A model generated the notes under the pieces. It saw only the letters and a program-made list of their open reading frames with translations. It was not told the origin of the DNA and ran no database searches. Source: FEN-1250 sp039918615 (GTDB taxonomy: Bacteria; Gemmatimonadota; Gemmatimonadetes; Gemmatimonadales; Gemmatimonadaceae). From it: 15,457 nt of DNA. The stretch covers positions 1 to 15,457 of the forward strand of contig JBDSHG010000123.1 of NCBI GenBank assembly GCA_039918615.1. Direction: 5' to 3'. Made by a program: the position numbers and the translations under genes. This document shows, piece by piece, positions 5,408 to 12,425 of this stretch. Numbering within the stretch: the stretch's first letter is position 1; each line of letters starts with the position of its first letter.

Positions 5408-8188
5408 CTATCGGTCAGCCGCAGCGCGGATGGCGGTGGCCGTATTCCTGGTCTTGATGGCGGAACTCCATATGTCGCCTAGCTTTACGATTCTCTTGGG
5501 GACCGTCTCGATCGTGAGCGCCCGCGGGTCGAGAGACGCGGTCAACTCCTTCCATTGGAGCGGGGTGGAGACGGTCGCCCCGTCTCTCGCTCGCACGCAG
5601 TAGGCTCCGGCGACGCTCTTCCCCTTCACATTCTGCAGGTAGTCGACGTAGATCGCCGCCGGCGGACGCGCCTTCACCGAGCGCTCTACCGTGGCCTCCT
5701 TCGGATGCGACTCGGCGACGCGTGTCGCGATGAGCTGCGCGAGAAGGAGTCCGGCTTCGTAACGAGTGCGAAGGGGAAGCGGGATGGCTACGTGCAGCCC
5801 GCGCGAGCCCGAGGTCTTGAGTGCGGCGTGAAGGCCGAGTGTATCGAGCTCCTGCTTCACCCACTTTGCGACTTCGACGACCCGCGCGAAGGTGGAGCGC
5901 GGCCCGGGGTCGAGGTCGAGGATCGTGTAGTCCATATCGTCGATCGAGCCGATGCGCGAATGCCATGGGTCGACGGAGACGCATCCGATCTGCACGGTAT
6001 AGAGCAGCGTCGCGAGATCGCCGCCGACGATGCGATCTGCGCTCACGCCGTCGTCGTTGACGACGGGCTCGACGCGGACGATTGGCGGCACATGTTGCGG
6101 CGGCTTCTGCTGAAAGAAGACTTCGCCCTTGATCCCCTCCGGCGTCCGCTTGAGCACGAGAGGTCGATCGGTGATGGCCGGCAGGATGTATGGGGCGACG
6201 CGTGCGTAGTAGCGCATGACGTCGCCTTTCGCGAAGCCCTCGCCTGGGAAGTAGACTTTGTCGAGGCTCGAGACGCGGAGCGAGACGCCGCGCTTGATCT
6301 CGATGTCGCCGTCGCCGCCCTGGCGCTGGACGTCGGTGAGCTGGTGCTCGACTGGGCCCTGCCGAGTGGATGCGGGGGAGCGCGAGGATTTTTTCGCGGG
6401 CGACTTTTTCGCGGGCGACTTCGCTACGCTCTTCTTGCGCGTTGCCGGCTTTGCTTTCTGCACACTCGTCCCCTCGCGTTTCACCGTTCGCGGATTCTTG
6501 TCGTCGCGCGTGCCGACGTAGATCGGCTGGCGCAGCTTTCCGTCCGTCGTCCACTCGTTGAACTTCACTTCGACGACCACCTTCGGCGTGACCCAGTGCA
6601 CCGGCTCGCGCGGGCGCGGCGTCTCCTCGAAGGGCGACGACTTTCGCGCGAGCGGCGCGAGCGTCTCGTACATCTCGGCGAGCCCCGCGTTGTCGAAGCC
6701 GCCGCCCATGTTGCCCGCGTAGATCAGCCGACCGTGGTCGTAGTAGCCCAGCAGAAGCGCGCCGATGTGCTGGCGCGTCTGGCGTGGCTCCGTCCATCCG
6801 CCGACGACGAACTCTTGCCGGAACTCGAGCTTGAGCTTGAGCCAGTCGCGCGAGCGTGCGCCAGGCTGATACGGCGCGTCGACGCGCTTGGCGATGATTC
6901 CCTCCCAGCCGTCGTGCTTCGCGCGCGCGAGCATCGCGCGTCCGTCAGCGAGATCGGACTCCGTCAGGCGGAGCTCCGCCGACTCGTGGCTGGCGAGGCG
7001 CTTCTCGAGCCGTCCACGGCGCTTCGTCCACGGCTCGTGCACGAGGACGTCGTTGCCGTCGAGGAGAATGTCGAACGCCATCAGAGCGACGGGCGCGCTG
7101 TTCTCGAAGCCGGCGATCGCGTGCGCGTCCTTCACGTGCATGCGTCCCTGCAGCTCCTGAAAGCGCGCCGGTGCTCCATCGTGCAGCGCGACGACTTCGC
7201 CGTCGAGCACCAGTGCGCGGCGTCCGCGCGACGCGAGCTTGCGCGCCGCTTCGGCGATGCCGGGGAATTGCGCGGTCTTGTCCTTCCCGTTGCGCGTGAC
7301 GAGGCGCGCGGCCTCTGGCGTGGCGTAGGCGAGGACGCGGATGCCGTCGTACTTCGGCTCGAAGGTCCACTCCGCGCCCTCGGGAACGTCGGTACCGACG
7401 GATGCGAGCATGGGATCGAGGGCGCCGTCGCCGAGTGCTTTGGCGGTGGCGGTGCGTGAGGCGGAGGAGGGGGCGGCGATTTTGCGCGCGGCTGGGGCGC
7501 GCTTCGGCCTCGGCTCGCCGGCGGACGGCGCGGATTTCGGAGCGCGGTTCGAGTGCCAGATTTTATTCTTTTTGTTCTTTGCGATCTCGTCCATCGTGCG
7601 TCCGGAGACGACCGACGTCATCTCCTGGGCGACGATGTCCGAGCCCGGCTCGGAGAATTCATCGCGGTGCTTGATGAGGAGCCACTGCGGCTTCTCGTCG
7701 GAACCGCGGCTCGTGCGGACGAGCACCCACGAGCCGTGCATGCGCTCGCCGTGCATGAGGATCTTGAGATCACCCTTCGCGTAGCCTTTGCGGAGCGCGG
7801 GGATCGGGTCGTTCTCATCGAGCGCGGAGGTGTAGGTACCGCGGTCCCAGAGCATGACCGTGCCGCCGCCGTACTCGCCCTGTGGAATCGTTCCTTCGAA
7901 GGTGTTGTAGTCGAGGGGATGATCCTCGACCTGCATCGCGAGGCGCTTCACGGATGGATCGAGACTCGGGCCCTTGGGTACTGCCCAGCTCTTCATCACG
8001 CCATCGAGCTCGATGCGAAAGTCGAAGTGGAGACGACTCGCCGCGTGCTTCTGGATGACGAAGACGAGCGACTTCTTTTTCTTTGCGCGCTCCTCGTTGC
8101 CGGATGGCTCCGCGGTCTTCGAGAAGTCGCGTTTGTCGCGGTACTCGGAGAGCTTGCGTCGGACGGCCGGCTTCGCGCGCGGGGCCAT
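5408..8188 (-). CDS. ligD: Multifunctional ATP-dependent DNA ligase D for non-homologous end joining
   Basis: The 926-residue protein has all three LigD modules in the Pseudomonas-type order. The 3'-phosphoesterase (about 10-180) keeps H48, H54, D56, R58, H90 and Y94, which match the active-site set of P. aeruginosa LigD. The ligase (about 255-560) has the adenylation motif E277-P-K279-Y-D-G with K279 as the nucleotide-accepting lysine, plus an OB-fold region. The primase-like polymerase (about 630-915) has metal-binding D758-L-D760-P and D849. A Lys/Pro/Ser linker (about 578-612) joins ligase and polymerase and contains a duplicated motif. The enzyme trims, fills and seals double-strand breaks brought together by Ku. 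The gene begins 9 bp after ku and has no clear ribosome-binding site, which points to coupled translation. All catalytic residues look intact. Confidence 0.97.
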   Translation of the reverse strand: MAPRAKPAVRRKLSEYRDKRDFSKTAEPSGNEERAKKKKSLVFVIQKHAASRLHFDFRIELDGVMKSWAVPKGPSLDPSVKRLAMQVEDHPLDYNTFEGTIPQGEYGGGTVMLWDRGTYTSALDENDPIPALRKGYAKGDLKILMHGERMHGSWVLVRTSRGSDEKPQWLLIKHRDEFSEPGSDIVAQEMTSVVSGRTMDEIAKNKKNKIWHSNRAPKSAPSAGEPRPKRAPAARKIAAPSSASRTATAKALGDGALDPMLASVGTDVPEGAEWTFEPKYDGIRVLAYATPEAARLVTRNGKDKTAQFPGIAEAARKLASRGRRALVLDGEVVALHDGAPARFQELQGRMHVKDAHAIAGFENSAPVALMAFDILLDGNDVLVHEPWTKRRGRLEKRLASHESAELRLTESDLADGRAMLARAKHDGWEGIIAKRVDAPYQPGARSRDWLKLKLEFRQEFVVGGWTEPRQTRQHIGALLLGYYDHGRLIYAGNMGGGFDNAGLAEMYETLAPLARKSSPFEETPRPREPVHWVTPKVVVEVKFNEWTTDGKLRQPIYVGTRDDKNPRTVKREGTSVQKAKPATRKKSVAKSPAKKSPAKKSSRSPASTRQGPVEHQLTDVQRQGGDGDIEIKRGVSLRVSSLDKVYFPGEGFAKGDVMRYYARVAPYILPAITDRPLVLKRTPEGIKGEVFFQQKPPQHVPPIVRVEPVVNDDGVSADRIVGGDLATLLYTVQIGCVSVDPWHSRIGSIDDMDYTILDLDPGPRSTFARVVEVAKWVKQELDTLGLHAALKTSGSRGLHVAIPLPLRTRYEAGLLLAQLIATRVAESHPKEATVERSVKARPPAAIYVDYLQNVKGKSVAGAYCVRARDGATVSTPLQWKELTASLDPRALTIETVPKRIVKLGDIWSSAIKTRNTATAIRAAADR
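6390..6419 (-). repeat. Exact 15-bp tandem duplication in the LigD linker
   Basis: On the + strand TTTTTCGCGGGCGAC occurs twice in tandem (6390-6404 and 6405-6419), and a partial third copy follows. It encodes repeated Ser-Pro-Ala-Lys-Lys units in the basic linker between the ligase and polymerase modules. The unit keeps the reading frame, so copy-number change would lengthen or shorten the linker without breaking the protein. Confidence 0.85.
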
Positions 8189-8197
8189 GATCGACTG

Positions 8198-9091
8198 CTA
8201 CGCCGTTTTGCGCTTGGCGCGCTTGGCGCGCTTGGCCGGCTTCGCGGCTTTCGCCTTCGATGCGGATTTGCGCTCGCGCGCGGCGGCGGCGTTCGGCCCT
8301 GAGCGCACGGCGCCCTTCTTCTTTCCGCCATCGAGGCTCTCGCGAAGACGCTGCATGAGATCGATGACCTGCGTGTCGCGCACGGCGCCGGCCTCCGGTT
8401 TCAGATTCGCTTTCTTCCCCTTCATCTTCGCGTGAATCACGCGCATGAGATTATTGCGGTACTCGTCGGCGTATTTGGTCGGATCGAACGCTTCGGCGAG
8501 GCTCGTGACGAGCTGCTCGGCCATGTGCAGCTCCTGCGGGCGCACGAGGCTCGAGTTGGGAAGGCTGAGTGTGTCCGGATCGATCAGCTCGTTGGCGAAG
8601 CGCATGATCTCGAGAATCAGCGCGTCGTCGACGACGCGGATGCCGGCGAGGTGCTGCTTCTGTCGCATGATGATCTTGCCGATGCCGACGGTGCCCGTCT
8701 TGCGGATGGCTTCGCGGAGGAGGGCGTATGCTTTTTCTCCGCCCTTGGATGGAACGAGAAAGTAGGGCGTCTCGAAATAGCGCGGATCGATTTCCGTCTC
8801 CTGAACGAAGTCGACGATCTCGAGCGACTTCGATGCTTCGACGGCGGCTTCCTTGAAGTCTTCGTTGGTGATGATGACGTATTTGCCTTTCGAGTATTCG
8901 TAGCCCTTGACGATCTCGCCCCAGGGAACCGGATCGCCGCTCGTCGAGGAGATTCGCTCGTACTTGATCGGAGTGAGGTCTTCTTCGTGGAGCATGCGGA
9001 AGCTGATGTGATCGCCTTGAATGGCGGTACGCACTTCGACGGGGATGCTGACGAGACCGAACGAGAGTGAGCCCTTCCAGATCGAAGCCAT
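8198..9091 (-). CDS. ku: Ku homodimer protein for non-homologous end joining
   Basis: The 297-residue product begins M-A-S-I-W-K-G-S-L-S-F-G-L-V-S-I-P-V, the canonical bacterial Ku N-terminus. The Ku core beta-barrel runs to about residue 200, including the P-Y-F-L-V-P-S-K segment near 109-116. It would form a ring-shaped dimer that threads onto DNA ends and recruits LigD. After about residue 225 the tail is very basic, ending in three A-K-R units, like the DNA-binding extended tails of some other bacterial Ku proteins. The start at 9091 is fixed by AGGAG 6 nt upstream and by family alignment. An upstream in-frame extension to 9229 is rejected because it runs through the csp terminator. The gene is first in a run with ligD, the peptidase and the 110-residue unknown. 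Confidence 0.97.
   Translation of the reverse strand: MASIWKGSLSFGLVSIPVEVRTAIQGDHISFRMLHEEDLTPIKYERISSTSGDPVPWGEIVKGYEYSKGKYVIITNEDFKEAAVEASKSLEIVDFVQETEIDPRYFETPYFLVPSKGGEKAYALLREAIRKTGTVGIGKIIMRQKQHLAGIRVVDDALILEIMRFANELIDPDTLSLPNSSLVRPQELHMAEQLVTSLAEAFDPTKYADEYRNNLMRVIHAKMKGKKANLKPEAGAVRDTQVIDLMQRLRESLDGGKKKGAVRSGPNAAAARERKSASKAKAAKPAKRAKRAKRKTA
8210..8236 (-). repeat. Three exact 9-bp tandem repeats in the Ku tail
   Basis: GCGCTTGGC (+ strand) is repeated three times without a mismatch at 8210-8218, 8219-8227 and 8228-8236. Each copy encodes Ala-Lys-Arg at the extreme C-terminus of Ku. The repeat is in frame and could vary in copy number between strains. Confidence 0.9.
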
Positions 9092-9097
9092 CGCGAA

Positions 9098-9102
9098 CTC
9101 CT
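9098..9102 (-). promoter_or_regulatory. Ribosome-binding site of ku
   Basis: Reading on the - strand, AGGAG lies 6 nt before the ATG at 9091. This fixes the Ku start at the family-typical M-A-S-I-W. Confidence 0.8.
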
Positions 9103-9209
9103 GTGAGCCGAACGAGTTGAGTAGCCGGACGAGGCGAGAAAAGGCAAATCTGGTGCCGATCAGGGAAGGACTGGAGTGGGGAATTCGAAATGGGAGATGA
9201 GGATAGACG

Positions 9210-9243
9210 AAAAAAAAGAGTCCCAGCATTGCTGGGACTCTTT
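9210..9243 (-). terminator. Intrinsic terminator of the cold-shock gene
   Basis: On the - strand AAAGAGTCCCAGCA and TGCTGGGACTCTTT form a near-perfect hairpin followed by a run of eight T residues, the textbook form of a factor-independent terminator. It starts 20 bp after the cold-shock stop codon and lies about 120 bp before the ku start. It therefore separates the two genes, and ku should have its own promoter within about 9103-9209. No convincing -35/-10 pair was recognised there. Confidence 0.93.
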
Positions 9244-9262
9244 GGCTTTTTGCGGGAGGAGC

Positions 9263-9469
9263 TCAGACTTTTTGGACGTCGGCGGCCTGAGGACCTTTCT
9301 GACCCTGAACGATTTCGAACTCGACCTGATCGCCTTCGGCGAGCGACTTGAAGCCGTTGCCGGTGATGGCGCTGAAGTGGACGAACACATCGGGGCCACC
9401 CTCACGGGAGATGAAACCGAAGCCTTTCGCGTCGTTGAACCACTTCACGGTGCCGGTGATACGTGCCAT
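9263..9469 (-). CDS. Cold-shock domain protein (CspA family)
   Basis: The 68-residue protein is a single cold-shock domain, an OB fold that binds single-stranded RNA or DNA and melts RNA secondary structure. RNP1 is K15-G-F-G-F-I20 and RNP2 is V28-F-V-H-F32. The start M-A-R-I-T-G-T-V-K-W-F-N matches the family closely. The length is typical. GTAAGG lies 4 nt before the ATG. The gene is monocistronic: a strong terminator follows, and a leader of up to about 220 bp precedes it. That leader carries the hairpin shared with 3903-3922 and is AT-rich upstream. Long structured leaders are usual for cold-inducible csp genes, but cold induction of this copy is not shown by the sequence. Confidence 0.97.
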   Translation of the reverse strand: MARITGTVKWFNDAKGFGFISREGGPDVFVHFSAITGNGFKSLAEGDQVEFEIVQGQKGPQAADVQKV

Positions 9470-9645
9470 GGTACCTTACCCTCTCCCCTGTGGGGCTAGA
9501 ACTGATGTACTGATCGCGGAGGTTCAGCTGCCGAAACATTTGCCGCTGGCTATCGCGCGATCTGGAATGTACCGAAATCTAAACAAATGATTCCGATGGT
9601 AACCAGATCATATCTCATAATTTGGGCCACGCCCGCGACTTGCTG
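9470..9645 (-). promoter_or_regulatory. Upstream region and leader of the cold-shock gene
   Basis: Between the cold-shock ATG and the preceding gene (ending at 9691) there is no coding sequence. The part at about 9570-9625 is clearly AT-rich against the GC-rich background and is the best place for a promoter. On the - strand a TAGATT hexamer at the right distance from GTTACC is a weak candidate. Near the gene lies the shared hairpin (9483-9500). Confidence 0.35.
9483..9500 (-). promoter_or_regulatory. Leader hairpin shared with the 3986 gene (copy 2)
   Basis: Reading on the - strand, TCTAGCCCCACAGGGGAG matches the element at 3903-3921 at all 18 positions, apart from one A missing after TCTAG. 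It forms CCCC-ACA-GGGG just upstream of the cold-shock ribosome-binding site. The shared sequence, strand and position relative to a start suggest a common cis-element. Confidence 0.5.
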
Positions 9646-9690
9646 AGTAGAACCGCCGGTGGAGCTGGTAGAGCAGTCAGATCGGCGGGA

Positions 9691-9900
9691 TCAGGCGGCG
9701 CCCGCTATGTAGCGGGCGATGCGTCCGCAACTCGAACAGCGGAGCGTCACGTGGGAGCGGGGGATAGGAGGGACCTGGTCCGGATCGCGGAGAATCGGGC
9801 CGGAGCACGAAGGACAGCTGAGTGGCGCGCCGGTGCGATCGTTCGCGATGAGCTGCAACGCTTGCGCAGGATTGTACGTGGCCGGACGTGGCTTTCGCAT
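9691..9900 (-). CDS. Small zinc-ribbon protein, 69 residues
   Basis: The product has a basic N-terminus (M-R-K-P-R-P), a short helix (about 10-20) and two cysteine pairs, C29-P-S-C32 and C55-S-S-C58, spaced like a zinc ribbon. I do not recognise a named family. Nucleic-acid binding or a protein-protein adaptor role is possible. The start at 9900 is supported by GGAGGGG just upstream (9904-9910). An ATG at 9912 would put that site inside the gene. It is transcribed divergently from the lipoprotein gene at 9958 and in the same direction as the cold-shock gene 221 bp further on. A + strand reading frame runs opposite it, but the cysteine pattern and the ribosome-binding site favour this strand. 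Confidence 0.68.
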   Translation of the reverse strand: MRKPRPATYNPAQALQLIANDRTGAPLSCPSCSGPILRDPDQVPPIPRSHVTLRCSSCGRIARYIAGAA

Positions 9901-9903
9901 GAA

Positions 9904-9910
9904 CCCCTCC
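9904..9910 (-). promoter_or_regulatory. Ribosome-binding site of the 69-residue zinc-ribbon gene
   Basis: On the - strand GGAGGGG precedes the ATG at 9900, with GGAGG 5 nt away. It decides this start against the in-frame ATG at 9912. Confidence 0.65.
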
Positions 9911-9957
9911 AAAGTCTCTACAAGTCTCCCGTCTTACAGGAGACGATCGAATACCGC

Positions 9958-10779
9958 TTGCCGCACGGCCGCAAGCGGCCACTACGGAAAAGAACGCCGT
10001 ACATCCGCAGAGTGTTGGGGTTCGCGGCCGTGGTAACCGTCTATTTGACGGCCTGTGGTCCCAGAACGCATTTCCCGATCCTGCCCCCAGCCCTCCCCAA
10101 TTCCCTCGCGTCGAACGACAGTGCGGCCCTACTCGCGAGAGATTTAGCGCCTATGCTATACCTCCAGCGGGACGAATCGTTCCCGCTCGAGCGCACCGTT
10201 GCCGTTTTACACCCCACTCGGCGTGTAATCGCCTATTACCTGACCTATAGCCACGATATCGCCGCCCGCTGGTCCCCATTCGCGCAAGGGGCCGACGAGG
10301 AGGAGTTCTGGGTAGGCTACGACGCCACCAATGCCCCCACCGATCTCTGGACTTACTGGCACGGAGACATCCTTCATGCTAACTGGCGTGGCAAGGGGGA
10401 ACTCGGGGTGAACGTCCAGTGGGGGAAGCATGGATCACTTCCGCGCGGCACGCTACCGTCGGAGCTTCCGCGCGACAAGTCGCTCGAGATCTTCTACGCG
10501 ATGACGTACTTCTTCCCCGATCTGTGGTTCGGGAGACTCTCGAGCCGAGGGCCGCTCTGCTTCTGCAGGAGCTTTGCGCGCTACCAGGAATTCACTCGTC
10601 CCATCGTGCTGGGCGCGCGGCTGACGGCGATCGGGCGCACGGCGGATCCCGACTCGCTCCTCACCGCTGTCTTTGGTCCGCACTACGCGCACAAGCCATA
10701 CTGGCCATGGGAGCCGCGCCGCTATACGCGCGTCTGGCACGACGTGAGCGGCGACCGCGCCCTGCTCGGGCGCCCGTGA
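9958..10779 (+). CDS. Putative lipoprotein of unknown function
   Basis: The product (about 273 residues from a TTG at 9958) opens with a strongly basic stretch, a hydrophobic core (V-L-G-F-A-A-V-V-T-V-Y) and a lipobox L-T-A-C, so it should be a membrane-anchored lipoprotein. The mature part contains A-P-M-L-Y-L-Q-R-D-E and W-T-Y-W-H-G-D, then G-K-H-G-S-L-P, a pattern faintly like Vps62/DUF946-type beta-sandwich proteins; this link is weak. The start is uncertain. TTG 9958 has no close ribosome-binding site, AGGAG at 9938-9942 would better suit an unusual ATC at 9946, and GTG 10012 would lose the basic region. It lies 44 bp before the phosphodiesterase gene, in the same direction, so the two may be cotranscribed. 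Confidence 0.6.
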   Translation: MPHGRKRPLRKRTPYIRRVLGFAAVVTVYLTACGPRTHFPILPPALPNSLASNDSAALLARDLAPMLYLQRDESFPLERTVAVLHPTRRVIAYYLTYSHDIAARWSPFAQGADEEEFWVGYDATNAPTDLWTYWHGDILHANWRGKGELGVNVQWGKHGSLPRGTLPSELPRDKSLEIFYAMTYFFPDLWFGRLSSRGPLCFCRSFARYQEFTRPIVLGARLTAIGRTADPDSLLTAVFGPHYAHKPYWPWEPRRYTRVWHDVSGDRALLGRP

Positions 10780-10823
10780 CCACGCCTCAACCGCGCGCCG
10801 AGCTGGCGCGTAGAGATGTCGTG

Positions 10824-12092
10824 ATGACCTCGACGATCCAGAATACCTTGAATTCAAGACAATTTCTTCGCGCGGCTGCCGCGGCTGCCGCGGCTCTCGC
10901 GCTGCTCGCTGGCGCCGCGTGCCATGGCGCATCGCCCGCTCCCACCCCGCACCCGGGCGCGAGCGCGCGCACGGTGATCGTGCTCGGCTTCGACGGCTTC
11001 GCCCGTCGCTATCTCGACGCCGACTCCGCCCCCGCGCTCCACGCGCTCGCGCGCAGCGGCGTCACCGCGCACGGGATGATCCCGAGCTTTCCGACGATCA
11101 CCTTCCCGAACTTCTACGCGCTCGCGACGGGACTCTACCCCGACCACTCGGGGATCGTGAACAACCGCTTCTTCGATCCGGCGCACGACAGCGCGTTCGT
11201 CTACACGAAGCCCATCGCACACGAGGGGTACTGGTGGGGGGGCGAGCCAATCTGGGTCACGGCCACGAAGCAGGGCGCGCCCGCCGCTACGATGTTCTGG
11301 GTGGGCTCCGATGCGCCGATCGCCGGCGTGCGTCCCGCGCACTGGCACTCCTACGACCACGGGATTCCCTTCACCGCGCGCGTCGACACGATGCTCGCGT
11401 GGCTCGATCTTCCCGCGCGCGAGCGTCCGCGACTCGTGATGGGGTACTTCGAGGAGCCGGACATGCAGGGGCATTATCACGGCCCCGATGCGGCCGAGAC
11501 GCGAGAGGCGGTGCTGCGCGTCGATAGCGCGCTTGCGCAGCTCGTCGCCGGTCTCGAAGCGCGCCATCGCTACGACAGCGTCGACATCGTCATCGTCGCG
11601 GATCACGGGATGACGCTCGTCTCGCCGGCGAACGTCGTCTACCTCGACGACGTCGTCGACTCGGCCAGCGTCAAGGTGGTGACGCTGTCGCCGAATCTCT
11701 CGATCAGCGCGCGCGATGGCGACAACGATGCGCTGTTCGCGAAGCTGAAGAAGCTGCCGCACGTCACGGTGTGGAAGAAATCTGAGATCCCGGCGCGGTT
11801 GCACTACGGCACGAGTGCGCGCATCACGCCGATCATCGCGGTGACCGATCCCGGATGGATGATCGCATGGCGGCACGGCAGGCCGTTCGATGTGCGCGGA
11901 GAGCATGGCTACGACAACGCGACCCCCGACATGCGCGCGCTCTTCCTCGCGCACGGGCCGGACTTCAAGCCGGGAACGACGATCGCGGATTTTCCGAACG
12001 TCGATGTCTACGATCTCCTCGCACGCCTGCTCGGAGTGACGCCCGCGCCGAACGACGGGATGATTGCGCCGTTCCTCCCGGTGTTGCGGTAA
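10824..12092 (+). CDS. NPP-type nucleotide pyrophosphatase/phosphodiesterase (alkaline phosphatase superfamily), exported
   Basis: The 422-residue protein has an N-terminal export signal with a poly-Ala core and a possible lipoprotein cysteine C33. The two-zinc NPP catalytic domain spans about 48-420. The full active-site set is present: D57 in L-G-F-D-G-F, nucleophile T93 in P-T-I-T-F-P-N, D213 and H217 in E-P-D-M-Q-G-H, D260-H261 in V-A-D-H-G-M, and H361 in G-E-H-G-Y-D-N. The order and spacing closely follow the Xanthomonas NPP enzyme. Members hydrolyse phosphodiester or pyrophosphate bonds of nucleotides or lysophospholipids outside the cytoplasm. The substrate cannot be assigned here. The ATG at 10824 gives the signal peptide; a GTG codon lies directly before it. 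It follows the lipoprotein gene by 44 bp. Confidence 0.92.
   Translation: MTSTIQNTLNSRQFLRAAAAAAAALALLAGAACHGASPAPTPHPGASARTVIVLGFDGFARRYLDADSAPALHALARSGVTAHGMIPSFPTITFPNFYALATGLYPDHSGIVNNRFFDPAHDSAFVYTKPIAHEGYWWGGEPIWVTATKQGAPAATMFWVGSDAPIAGVRPAHWHSYDHGIPFTARVDTMLAWLDLPARERPRLVMGYFEEPDMQGHYHGPDAAETREAVLRVDSALAQLVAGLEARHRYDSVDIVIVADHGMTLVSPANVVYLDDVVDSASVKVVTLSPNLSISARDGDNDALFAKLKKLPHVTVWKKSEIPARLHYGTSARITPIIAVTDPGWMIAWRHGRPFDVRGEHGYDNATPDMRALFLAHGPDFKPGTTIADFPNVDVYDLLARLLGVTPAPNDGMIAPFLPVLR
10872..10898 (+). repeat. 9-bp microrepeat encoding the poly-Ala signal core
   Basis: GCGGCTGCC occurs twice exactly (10872-10880, 10881-10889), with a third degenerate copy to 10898. It encodes the run of alanines in the export signal of the phosphodiesterase. 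Confidence 0.75.
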
Positions 12093-12201
12093 CGGTATGG
12101 CTCGGTCGAGCTGAAGTACGAGCGTCGAACTGATTCGTATTTCCAATTTTTACTACACACTGGGCGACGCGGAAAGTGATACGCGATGTCGGCGGCGTGC
12201 A

Positions 12202-12423
12202 CTAACCCCCGTAGACGATCTCGCCCTCGGCATCGATGCCCATGTCGTGGATTGCGCCGCACACGCCGCACGTCTTGGACGCGATCCATGCCACGTCGAC
12301 GCCTTCGCGCTGTTCCTTCGACGCGGGCTTCACCGTGAGCTTCTTGTAGCTGTACTCACCGCAGTTCTCGCAGGCGTGACCGCGCGCGATTCGCTCTGCG
12401 CGATCACGAGTGATTCTGGCCAC
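12202..12423 (-). CDS. Small CxxC protein behind the SPFH gene, 73 residues
   Basis: The product contains C18-E-N-C21 and C52-G-V-C55, the two knuckles of a likely zinc ribbon, with a basic N-terminus (M-A-R-I-T-R-D-R-A-E-R) and an acidic, glycine-rich end. The family is not recognised. The start is a GTG at 12423, 2 nt after the SPFH stop codon (TAG-CA-GTG), so translation is probably coupled. No independent ribosome-binding site is seen. It ends the - strand run. The 109 bp between it and the converging phosphodiesterase gene contain only a weak GCTCG-GT-CGAGC hairpin and no clear terminator. Confidence 0.75.
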   Translation of the reverse strand: MARITRDRAERIARGHACENCGEYSYKKLTVKPASKEQREGVDVAWIASKTCGVCGAIHDMGIDAEGEIVYGG

Positions 12424-12425
12424 TG

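Noticed and set aside
5555..7459. 634-codon + strand frame opposite ligD
   Set aside because: No ribosome-binding site or recognisable motif, and an Arg/Asp/Val-rich composition. The - strand LigD is fully supported by active-site residues.
9092..9229. N-terminal extension of Ku to 9229
   Set aside because: The extra residues would be encoded by the intergenic region and csp terminator, do not match Ku, and a good ribosome-binding site precedes the internal ATG at 9091.
9650..9695. tRNA-like stretch (AGCTGGTAGAGCA) on the + strand
   Set aside because: It resembles a tRNA D-arm, but no T-loop GTTCGA-type sequence, anticodon stem or acceptor pairing follows at the right distances.
9700..9719. 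Perfect palindrome CGCCCGCTATGTAGCGGGCG as a possible terminator
   Set aside because: It lies inside the last codons of the 69-residue gene and is not followed by a T-run on either strand. It may be a coincidence of GC-rich coding sequence.
10854..12146. 430-codon - strand frame opposite the phosphodiesterase
   Set aside because: Arg-rich shadow. The + strand has the full NPP active-site set.
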